NCBI GenBank assembly: GCA_002361425.1
Contig: DESW01000016.1
Coordinates: 1-31,471 of the forward strand
Source of the DNA: Candidatus Saccharibacteria bacterium UBA3304
Lineage (GTDB): Bacteria; Patescibacteriota; Saccharimonadia; Saccharimonadales; Saccharimonadaceae
Reading direction: 5' to 3'
DNA length: 31,471 nt
A program made the position numbers and the translations under genes. Below the pieces are notes generated by a model. The model was not told the DNA's origin. It was given only the letters and a program-made list of their open reading frames with translations, and ran no database searches. Shown here in pieces: positions 7,384-14,821 of this stretch. How positions within the stretch are numbered: position 1 is the first letter of the stretch; every line of letters starts with the position of its first letter.

Positions 7384-8010
7384 ATGGCAGAGATGTATAA
7401 GTTTATACCGTCCGGCTTCTCTTTCAAGAAAGCTGACGGGTATAATAAGGTGTTGCCAATCACCATTGGGCAATACTTCGAACACGCCAGGGGCGTTGGC
7501 ACCGACCTCTATATCGTAAAGCACTATACGAAGCACGGCTCCGCAGAGCTTGCAAGAGGTTACGTGCCTACGGGCAACATTGAGAATGCTAAAGAGCTAT
7601 ACGAAAAGCAAAAAGAGCTCGAAGCTAAACTCGATCAAGCAAAAGACGTTGCTTCCGAATATATATCCAAACCAACCAAGATATACCAAAATCGAGATGG
7701 AGAATACGCTGTCGTATTCGTATCTTGCAAAGATGGTTATATTGGCTGCGGATGGTACGATCACGCCGGAACACGTAAAAAGGGATTGAAGTTAGCAGCG
7801 TTCGTGTTGTACGCCCTAGGATTCATCAACGCGGAAAATGATGAAGTTTTCTGGGAAGTTACCTACAAGTATCTCCCCTACGATTCAGAACTTGGTCGCT
7901 CAGAAATCGCTGACGACATCATCCTGAAATCAATGAAAGCTGAAATCATTGAGCGGAACAATGCGTCCACAAGAGTGGTGCGCCTGACAGACAGCAATGG
8001 CAATACATAA
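7384..8010 (+). CDS. Orphan protein A, unknown function, strongly expressed architecture
   Basis: 208 aa, not recognised. No signal peptide or membrane segment is apparent, so probably cytoplasmic. A charged helix with coiled-coil character lies at about 64-93 (NIENAKELYEKQKELEAKL). An aromatic and glycine-rich middle follows (FVSCKDGYIGCGWYDHAG, two Cys), then a mixed helical C-terminus. The reading frame could start nine codons earlier, but the ATG at 7384 has a perfect SD (GGGAGG) at ideal spacing. It is a single-gene unit with a near-consensus promoter, structured leader and strong terminator, facing orphan gene B (8074-8433). Lys codons include more AAG than several neighbours. Its promoter and SD resemble those of genes B, C and D, suggesting common control or origin. 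Confidence 0.72.
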   Translation: MAEMYKFIPSGFSFKKADGYNKVLPITIGQYFEHARGVGTDLYIVKHYTKHGSAELARGYVPTGNIENAKELYEKQKELEAKLDQAKDVASEYISKPTKIYQNRDGEYAVVFVSCKDGYIGCGWYDHAGTRKKGLKLAAFVLYALGFINAENDEVFWEVTYKYLPYDSELGRSEIADDIILKSMKAEIIERNNASTRVVRLTDSNGNT

Positions 8011-8015
8011 TATGG

Positions 8016-8049
8016 AAAAGTCCCCGACGGTTAAGTCGGGGACCTTTTT
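8016..8049. terminator. Bidirectional terminator shared by two convergent genes
   Basis: A perfect 9-bp stem, GTCCCCGAC/GTCGGGGAC (8020-8028 with 8035-8043), has a 6-nt loop. A4 stands on the left and CT5 on the right, so it works for gene A on plus and gene B on minus. Confidence 0.93.
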
Positions 8050-8073
8050 GTTGAGAAAATAATGCCGAAAATG

Positions 8074-8433
8074 TTAAGCGCTGAGCTGAGCTTTTTTGTA
8101 CTCAACATACTCTTTCACGGCTGGGTTCTGGCCCAAACTACCATAGCAGCTCAGAGTCTCATCGTACTCTGCCTCGGTCTTTGCGTCAGTTAAATCGTTG
8201 ATCAAGCATGCGAAATCTTTCGCCTCTGTACTGCTTGCCTCAGACTTATCTCCAAGAGCAATCAGATACAGCATAGCATCAGCCATCTGATCGATTAATC
8301 TCGACTCTTCAGAGTTGTAAACTTCGTGGACCTTTTCAATCTCCTCAAGTTCTCCTACGGAGTACTCATCAGGATGAAGTCCCAACTGATTCGCCTCAGA
8401 CATCTTCTTTGCAACATTACCATCTACGTACAT
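8074..8433 (-). CDS. Orphan protein B, small acidic protein of unknown function
   Basis: 119 aa, acidic and mainly helical, not recognised. There is no signal peptide or TM segment. The N-terminal half is rich in Glu (DEYSVGELEEIEKVHEVYNSEESRLIDQMADAM), and the C-terminal half has TDAKTEAEYDETLSCYGSLGQNPAVKEYVEYKK. A small acidic helical protein could be a binding partner or inhibitor, but nothing in the sequence proves this. Its SD (AAAGAGGTG, plus positions 8438-8446) is at good spacing. It is preceded by an approximately 195-nt structured leader and a perfect TTGACA-N17-TATAAT promoter. It converges on gene A and shares its terminator, so the two form an accessory pair between mscL and argS. 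Confidence 0.72.
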   Translation of the reverse strand: MYVDGNVAKKMSEANQLGLHPDEYSVGELEEIEKVHEVYNSEESRLIDQMADAMLYLIALGDKSEASSTEAKDFACLINDLTDAKTEAEYDETLSCYGSLGQNPAVKEYVEYKKAQLSA

Positions 8434-8629
8434 AAAGCACCTCTTTCCCTGCCCTTACCTAGGGCAAATTTTATTCTACCCCGGTAAGGACAGGTGGCGA
8501 ACCTGTACTCTTCGGGCTAGTTTTCCGTTCCCCGCCTACAGAAAACTAACCCGAAGCAACGTGAATGTTGCAAATTCGACTTAGTCTCAACAAATAAATG
8601 AACAGCGGCCCGATTTATTATCGAACCAC
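8434..8629 (-). ncRNA. Long structured 5' leader of gene B with alternative pairings (riboswitch/attenuator candidate)
   Basis: Between the promoter and the gene B start lie about 195 non-coding nt with several strong helices on the minus strand. H3 is a 16-bp stem (plus 8510-8525 with 8541-8556, one G-U). H4 is ACAGGT/ACCTGT (8490-8495 with 8501-8506). H2 is GCAAC/GTTGC near 8557-8572. H1, near 8586-8625, is about 12 bp with several G-U pairs. A further long-range stem pairs 8448-8459 with 8483-8494 (11 pairs, one mismatch). It uses the same bases as one arm of H4, so the two are mutually exclusive. The 3' strand of the long stem ends 1-2 nt before the SD. No known riboswitch class was recognised; it could also be a stand-alone RNA. 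Confidence 0.6.
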
Positions 8630-8635
8630 TACTTC

Positions 8636-8664
8636 ATTATATCACAGATGCCTATTTTTGTCAA
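8636..8664 (-). promoter_or_regulatory. Consensus promoter of gene B
   Basis: Minus strand: -35 TTGACA (8659-8664), spacer exactly 17 bp, -10 TATAAT (8636-8641) with TG extension inside the motif ATCTGTGATATAAT. Almost the same -10 surround (ATCTGTGC) precedes genes A and D. Confidence 0.88.
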
Positions 8665-8677
8665 GGTAAGCTTATGC

Positions 8678-10357
8678 TTACATCTTCTCTGGAATCTCAA
8701 TACCCAAGAGGTCAAGACCACGCTCAAGCACCGTTGCGGCACGCGCCACTACCCAGAGACGAGCCGCCTTCACGTTATCCTCCGCCGAGGAAATCGGCGC
8801 ATTCTCATAGTAGCGATTCATCTCCTGTGCGAGCTCGAAGCAGTAGCCCGCAATCTTATGCGCTTCCAAGTTCTCTGCTACGCCGGCCACTAATGCTGGG
8901 AATTCTAGCAATTTCTGCAAAACCGCCTTCTCTGCCGCGAAATCATAATCACCAAAATCTGCGCCCGCAAAGTCCGCATTCTTCTCGAGAATTCTGCGCA
9001 TACGTACGCACGCATACTGGCAGAATGGGCCAGACTGACCAGTCAAAGCAAAAATCTTATTCGGATCGTAAAGGATGCCAGTCTTGCGGTCCGCTACGAA
9101 GTCAGAATATTTGATCGCACCGGTCGCCACGCGGCGAACATCTTCGTCGGAAAGTTCAGAGCCAGCGAAGTTCTCGCGTACACGCTTCTCCGCATCGTCA
9201 AGCATCGCCTCAAGCAAAACTACGCCCTTGCGTGAAGACATCTTCTCGCGCTTACCGTCCTCAGTAACCTGATCAATCGTACCAAACCAAACATGCTGCA
9301 TCTCAGCATTCCAGCCAAGCTTCTTCGCTACCGCAAAGAGCTGCTCAAAGTAAAACTTCTGCTCTGCACCAACCGCGTAAATCAAGCGATCCGCCTTCCA
9401 CTCATGGAGACGATAGTCCAAACAACCAAGGTCCGTCGTTGCATAAAGCGCTGCACCATTGCTCTTAAGAACTAGCATCGGCACCTCAATACCAAACTCG
9501 TCCAAAGGACAAATCACCGAGCCATCCTCGTTCTTTACGAAGACGCCCTCATCAAGGTATTTCTGCACCAAAGCTTTGCCGCGCTCCACAAAGAAGCTCT
9601 CGCCAAGCTCATAATCCGTCGAAAGATTCATGCGCTTCATCACGCCATGAATGTGGTCGAGCGAAATCTTGTTAAAGCGCTCAGAAAGCTCTACCGCCTC
9701 TGCGTCACCCGCCTCAAGCTTGAGCAGCCAATCCTGTGCGGAATCCGCCAAAGCGTGCTCACCTGCCGCCTCTTCAGCCTTCATATCAGCCTTCATCTTG
9801 ATATAAATCTCACCAAGATCGTAAATCGTCACGGTATCTATATCGAGGCCAGAGCGCTTAAAACCTGTCGCCCAGATGCCAAATGGCGTGCCAGCATCGC
9901 CGAGGTGGTTATCAGTAATCACCTTCCAACCATTCGCCTCAAGGATGCGCTTTGCCGCCCAACCCTGCGTACCAGGACGCAAGTGACCGACCGAGTAAGG
10001 CTTTGCCATATTTGTACTAGGAAACTCCGAGACCGCCGTCTTACCCGCGCCAGACTGATTATAGCCATAGTCATCCGTCCAAGCCTCAGCCAACTGCCCC
10101 TGCAATGCGCGGCCACTCACGGCAATATTAATAAAGCCTGGGCCAGCAACCGTATATTCAAAATCCGTAGGTAGCTCAGCAATAATTTCTGCCGCAATAT
10201 CACGTGGTGCCTTCCCTACTGCTTTTGCGAGACGCATCGCAACATTACAAGAGTAGTCGCCCTCGATTTCTGCCGGCACCGGCGCAAACTCCACTGGAAC
10301 CTCCGTTCCGTAGAGCTTCTTAATAACTTCAGAAATTTTTGCTTTCAAATTGTCCAT
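8678..10357 (-). CDS. argS: Arginyl-tRNA synthetase
   Basis: 559 aa class I aminoacyl-tRNA synthetase that charges tRNA-Arg. An N-terminal Add1-like tRNA-recognition domain (1-95) ends in GPGFINIAVS. The HIGH-type motif is SVGHLRPG within STNMAKPYSVGHLRPG, where most ArgRS have HVGHxRxA. The KMSKS equivalent is KMSSRKGV (ArgRS often deviates here). The C-terminal DALR anticodon-binding domain includes SGPFCQYACVRMRRIL and ends in RGLDLLGIEIPEKM. Length and domain order are normal. The only promoter visible is TAAAAT about 10 nt before ATG, implying a leader of only a few nt, and no SD is seen. Confidence 0.96.
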   Translation of the reverse strand: MDNLKAKISEVIKKLYGTEVPVEFAPVPAEIEGDYSCNVAMRLAKAVGKAPRDIAAEIIAELPTDFEYTVAGPGFINIAVSGRALQGQLAEAWTDDYGYNQSGAGKTAVSEFPSTNMAKPYSVGHLRPGTQGWAAKRILEANGWKVITDNHLGDAGTPFGIWATGFKRSGLDIDTVTIYDLGEIYIKMKADMKAEEAAGEHALADSAQDWLLKLEAGDAEAVELSERFNKISLDHIHGVMKRMNLSTDYELGESFFVERGKALVQKYLDEGVFVKNEDGSVICPLDEFGIEVPMLVLKSNGAALYATTDLGCLDYRLHEWKADRLIYAVGAEQKFYFEQLFAVAKKLGWNAEMQHVWFGTIDQVTEDGKREKMSSRKGVVLLEAMLDDAEKRVRENFAGSELSDEDVRRVATGAIKYSDFVADRKTGILYDPNKIFALTGQSGPFCQYACVRMRRILEKNADFAGADFGDYDFAAEKAVLQKLLEFPALVAGVAENLEAHKIAGYCFELAQEMNRYYENAPISSAEDNVKAARLWVVARAATVLERGLDLLGIEIPEKM

Positions 10358-10367
10358 AATTACCTAT

Positions 10368-10423
10368 ATTTTACCACATCCAAGGAATAACCACTTGCTT
10401 TTTCTGCAAAACTGTGCTATAAT
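10368..10423. promoter_or_regulatory. Divergent promoters of argS and orphan gene C
   Basis: Plus strand for gene C: TTGCTT (10395-10400), 17-bp spacer, TATAAT (10418-10423) preceded by CTGTGC. Minus strand for argS: TGGTAAAAT with the -10 at 10368-10373, 10 nt from the argS ATG. Confidence 0.7.
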
Positions 10424-10429
10424 AACCAT

Positions 10430-10496
10430 ATTGCCGTTGTTTTTCAGGCGGTAAAATATGGCAGATGCCAAGTATCTTAAGAGGAGGTTTTTTCAA
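10430..10496 (+). promoter_or_regulatory. Leader hairpin and SD of gene C
   Basis: The leader starts with a hairpin whose outer arms are CCATATT and AATATGG, with an inner CCG/CGG step (about 10426-10462). The SD GAGGAGG then lies about 9 nt before the ATG at 10497. An upstream in-frame ATG at 10458 lies in the hairpin's 3' arm and has no SD. Confidence 0.55.
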
Positions 10497-11075
10497 ATGA
10501 CTAAGAAAAAATCACATGTTGCACTTGTTAAGAACTACATTCAGCTGAGCACTAAGGAGGAGCTCATTAAGGACAAAGAGAAGAAGATCGATGAACCCAA
10601 GGACCTCTGGAAGCTTCGTCGCACACTCGAGTCCTGCGGACTCAACCCCAATAGCAGTCACTTAATGGATTGCGCTATAATCCTCGACAATCGCTCGAAA
10701 GTCGAAGGATATCTCACCCGCGCAAATGATCCGGAAATGCACTACGCTAAGAGATCTAACGGCAAGAACGCCGGCAAGATTAAGGCAAACTCCATCGAGG
10801 CAGCCGAGCTGAAAGCACTTGGACTGTCCACGACAGACCCTAGAACAATCGCTAATATGCTCGCAAATGTGTTAGCCTCTCAGAGAGCTATAAAGAAAAC
10901 TAAGCGTACGAAAAGAGTTAATAATATGCGTGCGCTCAATAACAGACTCTACTTGGAGACACTCAAGGAGCTCGAACAGGAAGAAAGAGATAACGAGGAT
11001 GCAATGCTCGTCCCGGTTATCATCGACTATGATGCTATTACGGAGTTCGCTACCCGTCAGTTCATGCCTGCCTAA
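10497..11075 (+). CDS. Orphan protein C, basic helical protein of unknown function
   Basis: 192 aa, not recognised, with no signal peptide or TM. The N-terminus is strongly basic (MTKKKSHVALVKNYI, then KDKEKKIDEPKDLWKLRRTLE). The middle contains YAKRSNGKNAGKIKANSIEAAELKALG, and a very basic patch lies at 130-150 (RAIKKTKRTKRVNNMRALNNR). An acidic tail (ELEQEERDNEDAM) follows. The basic clusters could bind nucleic acid, but no DNA- or RNA-binding fold is identifiable. The start at 10497 is set by the GGAGG SD, not by the earlier in-frame ATG. It is monocistronic, with its own TTGCTT-N17-TATAAT promoter diverging from argS and two hairpins downstream. It shares expression architecture with genes A, B and D. 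Confidence 0.7.
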   Translation: MTKKKSHVALVKNYIQLSTKEELIKDKEKKIDEPKDLWKLRRTLESCGLNPNSSHLMDCAIILDNRSKVEGYLTRANDPEMHYAKRSNGKNAGKIKANSIEAAELKALGLSTTDPRTIANMLANVLASQRAIKKTKRTKRVNNMRALNNRLYLETLKELEQEERDNEDAMLVPVIIDYDAITEFATRQFMPA

Positions 11076-11084
11076 AATTTGTAA

Positions 11085-11108
11085 GCAAGAGGGCGGCTCC
11101 CTCTTTGC
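11085..11108 (+). terminator. Hairpin in gene C 3' region
   Basis: Stem GAGGG/CCCTC (11089-11093 with 11099-11103), extended by GCAA/TTGC with one bulged T. There is no T-run afterwards, so it may protect the 3' end rather than terminate. Confidence 0.45.
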
Positions 11109-11167
11109 ATATAAGTAACCCATTCACCGCGTAAGCATTACAAAGCAACACACCTCAAACCCTACCC

Positions 11168-11196
11168 AAAAGGCGCCCCGCAAGGAGCGCCTTTTT
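11168..11196. terminator. Bidirectional terminator between gene C and the surface-protein gene
   Basis: AAAAGGCGC pairs with GCGCCTTTT (11168-11176 with 11087+100 to 11195, i.e. 11187-11195) across a 10-nt loop. The A-run left and T-run right serve both convergent units. The 60 bp between this and the previous hairpin hold no ORF. Confidence 0.9.
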
Positions 11197-13032
11197 CTAT
11201 TTCCAAATCACAGTATATGGATCGCCAGCTGCACCAGTACCACCGCTGACAATCGCGTCAGCTTTGAGCGAAATGACTGGACGCACGCCTCGAGAATCCG
11301 TGATATTATAATTCCCCAAAAAACCAGTCGTAAATACCGAAAAACCGTCAACATAATTGTTGTATACGATAAATGGCGACATCGTCCACATATCATATCC
11401 AGTACGCAAATAATTGGTTGAAACCGAATCTAGTAAGGCGCCAGCCAAAGTCGCTTCGTCGGCCGTCAATAAGCCAACTGGGTACGTCAATTTGCCATTA
11501 CCTTTTTCTGCACTCACCGTGAACGAATCCTCCTTCGAACCACATTCAACACTCGGAGTGCGTTTATTGCCAGATACGTACTTATTTCTACCAAATGCCG
11601 CAAAGTACGAAGGCCTATATGACACCTGCTCTGCGACTATATAATTGTCGCTCGCAGATAGCGGACCCGAAAAGAACGAGCGATCATTGCAAAAAACAGT
11701 GTCCTCAAGATCATTCGTATAACTCGTCATATGTGCGCTATACCAATTATCGACAGTCGTCTTTATCCTAGAATTATTATCATTCGCAAACATTTCGCGC
11801 TTTACTGTATCGATCGTTTTTCCACCACTAAATGAAATTGCAAAAGCCGCTGTACCTACGGCATGCACTAAATGGCGGACCGTACTACAGCTCGTGCTAG
11901 ACGAACCACAAGTATAGCGATACTTCGCCGCAAATTCCTCATAATCGCTCGACCAATTCGTCACCGTCTTGGTATCTACGAGCACATATCTACCATTCTC
12001 GTATCTGATGCTGTTCGCATATACCGTACCGGCAGAAAACGACGTTTCCGTGATTTGATATGTCGCACCATACATATAACCAACATAAGCCGGTGAGTTG
12101 GAAGACGAGTTGAAAGGCGTATTCGAAACGATCGTATTACTCCCAACTTCCGAGCAAGTCCCATTTATCGGCGCACCATCATAAATCATCTTCACGCCGC
12201 CAGTATTAGTCGTACGCACAATTCTCCAACAATAATCACCAAACAGCACATAATTATTCTTCACATCGCCTCTAAAATAATGCACTGGACGCGGATCAGC
12301 CTGATGTGCGGCCAAAGTATAAACACCGCTCTTTGTGCTTGAGATAAACGTTATATTATTCTTTTCATCAACACCCTGCGACTGTTCCGCGATAATGCTA
12401 TACAAACGTTTATCTTTTTCAGCTTCATAATCCCACTCTTCCTTGCTTTTATCAGCCTGCAGGGTTTGAGTAGTGACATATAGATGATATTTAGATCCGT
12501 CATATGGATTATCCGGCTTAGTACACACCGTCTTTCCGTTTACGTCAGAACAAACATTGTCGCCAGCAAAATTCATGCCACAATTTAATGTTACAGATTT
12601 AATAAAGCTCGTAGTCCACTCGCCAGGAGCTAACGTATAGCGATAATAATACCAGCCATCACCGCCATCAAGCCAATCATCGACGTAATCGAAATTTATC
12701 TGCGCAATCGATTCATTATTATCATTTTTAAGCGGTAACTCGGTCACATGATCAGCGCTAGTACTATTTGCGCCCTTCCAGAACTCTTCATAAGAAACCC
12801 GCGCTGTTACGTTAACATCACCAGTATTTTTAATAACCACCAGCTTCGGTATCTCCTCGCAAGGCTGCCAGTTATTTGGCGAGGAAAAATACTCAGACGC
12901 CTCTGTTTTATATACTCCAAGATGGAATAAATTCACGAAAAAACCTTTCGACGTATGATATGCCATCGTACCGCCAATTAACACCAACACGCCTAACAAA
13001 GCGATGATTAAAATATTCTTTTTCTTCTTCAT
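11197..13032 (-). CDS. Secreted or anchored surface protein: TasA/camelysin-like N-terminus plus RPVISLK-type C-terminal domain
   Basis: 611 aa. A hydrophobic segment (ILIIALLGVLVLIGGTMAY, residues 6-25) is followed by a TasA/CalY-like stretch (27-205): VNLFHLGVYKTEASEYF, KLVVIKNTGDVNVTARVSYEEFW, YRYTLAPGEWTTSFIKSV, YHLYVTTQTLQAD. The rest (about 230-611) has HYFRGDVKNNYVLFGDYCWRIVR near its start and ends GVRPVISLKADAIVSGGTG, a pattern I associate with extracellular proteins of Firmicutes and some CPR bacteria; its fold and function are unknown to me. Many Cys pairs suggest disulfides. SD AGGGAAGAG precedes the ATG. The gene follows its paralogue (13041-14732) by 8 bp in one operon. Probably a cell-surface fibre or adhesin. 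Confidence 0.75.
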   Translation of the reverse strand: MKKKKNILIIALLGVLVLIGGTMAYHTSKGFFVNLFHLGVYKTEASEYFSSPNNWQPCEEIPKLVVIKNTGDVNVTARVSYEEFWKGANSTSADHVTELPLKNDNNESIAQINFDYVDDWLDGGDGWYYYRYTLAPGEWTTSFIKSVTLNCGMNFAGDNVCSDVNGKTVCTKPDNPYDGSKYHLYVTTQTLQADKSKEEWDYEAEKDKRLYSIIAEQSQGVDEKNNITFISSTKSGVYTLAAHQADPRPVHYFRGDVKNNYVLFGDYCWRIVRTTNTGGVKMIYDGAPINGTCSEVGSNTIVSNTPFNSSSNSPAYVGYMYGATYQITETSFSAGTVYANSIRYENGRYVLVDTKTVTNWSSDYEEFAAKYRYTCGSSSTSCSTVRHLVHAVGTAAFAISFSGGKTIDTVKREMFANDNNSRIKTTVDNWYSAHMTSYTNDLEDTVFCNDRSFFSGPLSASDNYIVAEQVSYRPSYFAAFGRNKYVSGNKRTPSVECGSKEDSFTVSAEKGNGKLTYPVGLLTADEATLAGALLDSVSTNYLRTGYDMWTMSPFIVYNNYVDGFSVFTTGFLGNYNITDSRGVRPVISLKADAIVSGGTGAAGDPYTVIWK

Positions 13033-13040
13033 ACTCTTCC

Positions 13041-14732
13041 CTATACCCCTCTCCTATCAAGCGTATACCACGTCGGAAATGTTGCATTAGAGCATTCAGT
13101 ATCGGAGAACATATATTTCAAACTTGCATCCTCAGACACGCTCCAATTGTTTAACACTGAAGCATCAGAGACTTTAGTCGAACTAAACATATTTTCAAAC
13201 GAAGTTCCTTTCGATACATCCCAGTTCGCTAACGGGCTAAGATTCCTAATTTTAGATGACATATCGTTCCCGATATTACTACCAGCAAAAGCCCAATTAA
13301 AATTAGTAACGTTGCCAACATTCCAATTCGCCAACGGACTCAAATCAACAATCTTAGCATTCCCAGCCAGAAACGCACTCATATTTGTAACATTAGAAAC
13401 ATTCCATCTCCGCAAAGGCTCAAGACTTTGTATATTACCAGAGCCCGCAAAAAGATACGAGATGTCTGTAGCATTAGACATATTCCACCCCGATATTCCG
13501 CTAATATCCGTAAGGTTGCTCATCCCCTCAAAGACAGAACGGAAATTAGAAATATTACTCACATCCCAGTTCTTTAGGCCATCCAAATTTGTCAATGCGC
13601 TATTTCTAGAAAAAGCACCGTTAAGACTAACCGTTTCAGGAATTTTCCAATATTCTACCGCCGGCCAATACTCATCAGTAAAATAGTAGCCGTAATTCGA
13701 AGAGTTATTAAAGGCTCCACTCCAGCTTGAAAGACCGCTCACGTCCCAATGTGATACTACAGACATAGCTTCGGGACTAGGAAGAAAGCTGCCATAAAAG
13801 AAACCACCCACGCTAGCCAATTCCCTCATATCGAAATATTGGAATCCCGAAACGTCGGTCGGCGTCTGCGTAAAAAACATTCCATTAAATACACCACCAA
13901 TGCCGTCCGCCTTATTCCAAGTAATCGCATCCGCCGTCGAATACCAATACATCGTCTTATCGCTAGTAGAATACCAAAAATAGATCGGCGTCGACTCATC
14001 CGCGTCTTGAACCTCAGTCATCGATGATACGGCAGAAATCTCAGGAAGCACACTGCTACGCTTAAATGCCGTCAACTCCCTATTCTGTTTTATTCCATTC
14101 CACCATGATGATATTCCAGACTTAAGCTTCGCGAAAGTACTCGGCTCTCGCCATTCGTTATAAGCATCCGCAAACGATACATCCGCCTGCACGAGCTGAG
14201 CGGTAATTCCTAAATGATAACTTGCGCCCTCGTATCCATCACTAACAGAACCATCATTGCTCGTTCCGCCAACCATCTCGTTTTGCGCAAGATTCGCATC
14301 ACAGCTGAATGTAACGGATTTAATGAATTCCGAACTTTCACCGCTGTTTAATGTTTTTTTAAGGTAGTAGTAACCATCTCTCAATTCCCAGTCGTCATTA
14401 GCGAGCTCGATAGTCGCTAATTTTACGCCATCTTTTATGAGGCCCAGTCGTTTTCCGTCCGCAGACACCCAAGATTCTTTCATTTTTATACGAGCATTGA
14501 CGGCAATATTACCCGTATTCTTAACTGTCACAATCTTCTCTGTCTTGTCACAAGGCATCCACGCCGTAGGACTATCAAATGTTTCAGATACTTCAGTCCT
14601 AAAAAATCCAAGCTTAAAATTATTATTAAAATTAAACAGATCTTGGTTATATGCAACAACACCGCCAATCAAGACGGCCAATACCGCAACGCCGCCAATC
14701 GCAAATAGTGTCTTTCTACTCTTTATAGCCAT
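13041..14732 (-). CDS. Surface adhesin: TasA/camelysin-like N-terminus plus BspA/DUF285 repeats
   Basis: 563 aa from the ATG at 14732; a GTG three codons earlier overlaps the SD (AGGTG) and is rejected. The hydrophobic segment (FAIGGVAVLAVLIGGVVAY) and the next 180 residues are clearly paralogous to the 11197-13032 product: KLGFFRTEVSETF, KIVTVKNTGNIAVNARI, SSEFIKSVTFSCD, YHLGITAQLVQAD. From about residue 290, repeats of the form (N/H)W(D/N)(V/M)(S/G)N(V/A/I)TN(F/M/I)xxxFxG recur (LKNWDVSNISNF, ISGWNMSNATDI, RRWNVSNVTNM, LANWNVGNVTNF). These are the DUF285/BspA-like leucine-rich-type repeats of bacterial surface proteins that bind host or partner cells. It is first gene of a two-gene operon with its own promoter. 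A role in contact with a host bacterium is inferred. Confidence 0.8.
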   Translation of the reverse strand: MAIKSRKTLFAIGGVAVLAVLIGGVVAYNQDLFNFNNNFKLGFFRTEVSETFDSPTAWMPCDKTEKIVTVKNTGNIAVNARIKMKESWVSADGKRLGLIKDGVKLATIELANDDWELRDGYYYLKKTLNSGESSEFIKSVTFSCDANLAQNEMVGGTSNDGSVSDGYEGASYHLGITAQLVQADVSFADAYNEWREPSTFAKLKSGISSWWNGIKQNRELTAFKRSSVLPEISAVSSMTEVQDADESTPIYFWYSTSDKTMYWYSTADAITWNKADGIGGVFNGMFFTQTPTDVSGFQYFDMRELASVGGFFYGSFLPSPEAMSVVSHWDVSGLSSWSGAFNNSSNYGYYFTDEYWPAVEYWKIPETVSLNGAFSRNSALTNLDGLKNWDVSNISNFRSVFEGMSNLTDISGISGWNMSNATDISYLFAGSGNIQSLEPLRRWNVSNVTNMSAFLAGNAKIVDLSPLANWNVGNVTNFNWAFAGSNIGNDMSSKIRNLSPLANWDVSKGTSFENMFSSTKVSDASVLNNWSVSEDASLKYMFSDTECSNATFPTWYTLDRRGV

Positions 14733-14758
14733 AAAACACACCTAAATATCTTTCTTAA

Positions 14759-14787
14759 ATTATAACCATTAGCACATTTTGTTGCAA
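14759..14787 (-). promoter_or_regulatory. Promoter of the surface-protein operon
   Basis: Minus strand: TTGCAA (14782-14787), 17-bp spacer, TATAAT (14759-14764). It starts just after the pyrG terminator and gives a short leader with SD AGGTG. Confidence 0.75.
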
Positions 14788-14788
14788 C

Positions 14789-14819
14789 CAAAAAATCCCC
14801 CGAGCTAACGGGGGGATTT
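14789..14819 (-). terminator. pyrG terminator
   Basis: A 9-bp stem AAATCCCCC/GGGGGATTT (14793-14801 with 14811-14819) has its T-run on the minus strand, directly after the pyrG stop. Confidence 0.88.
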
Positions 14820-14821
14820 CC

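Noticed and set aside
8434..8629. tmRNA, RNase P or 6S RNA at the gene B leader
   Set aside because: None of the conserved tmRNA ends, RNase P core motifs or a 6S central bubble could be found; the element is placed as an mRNA leader.
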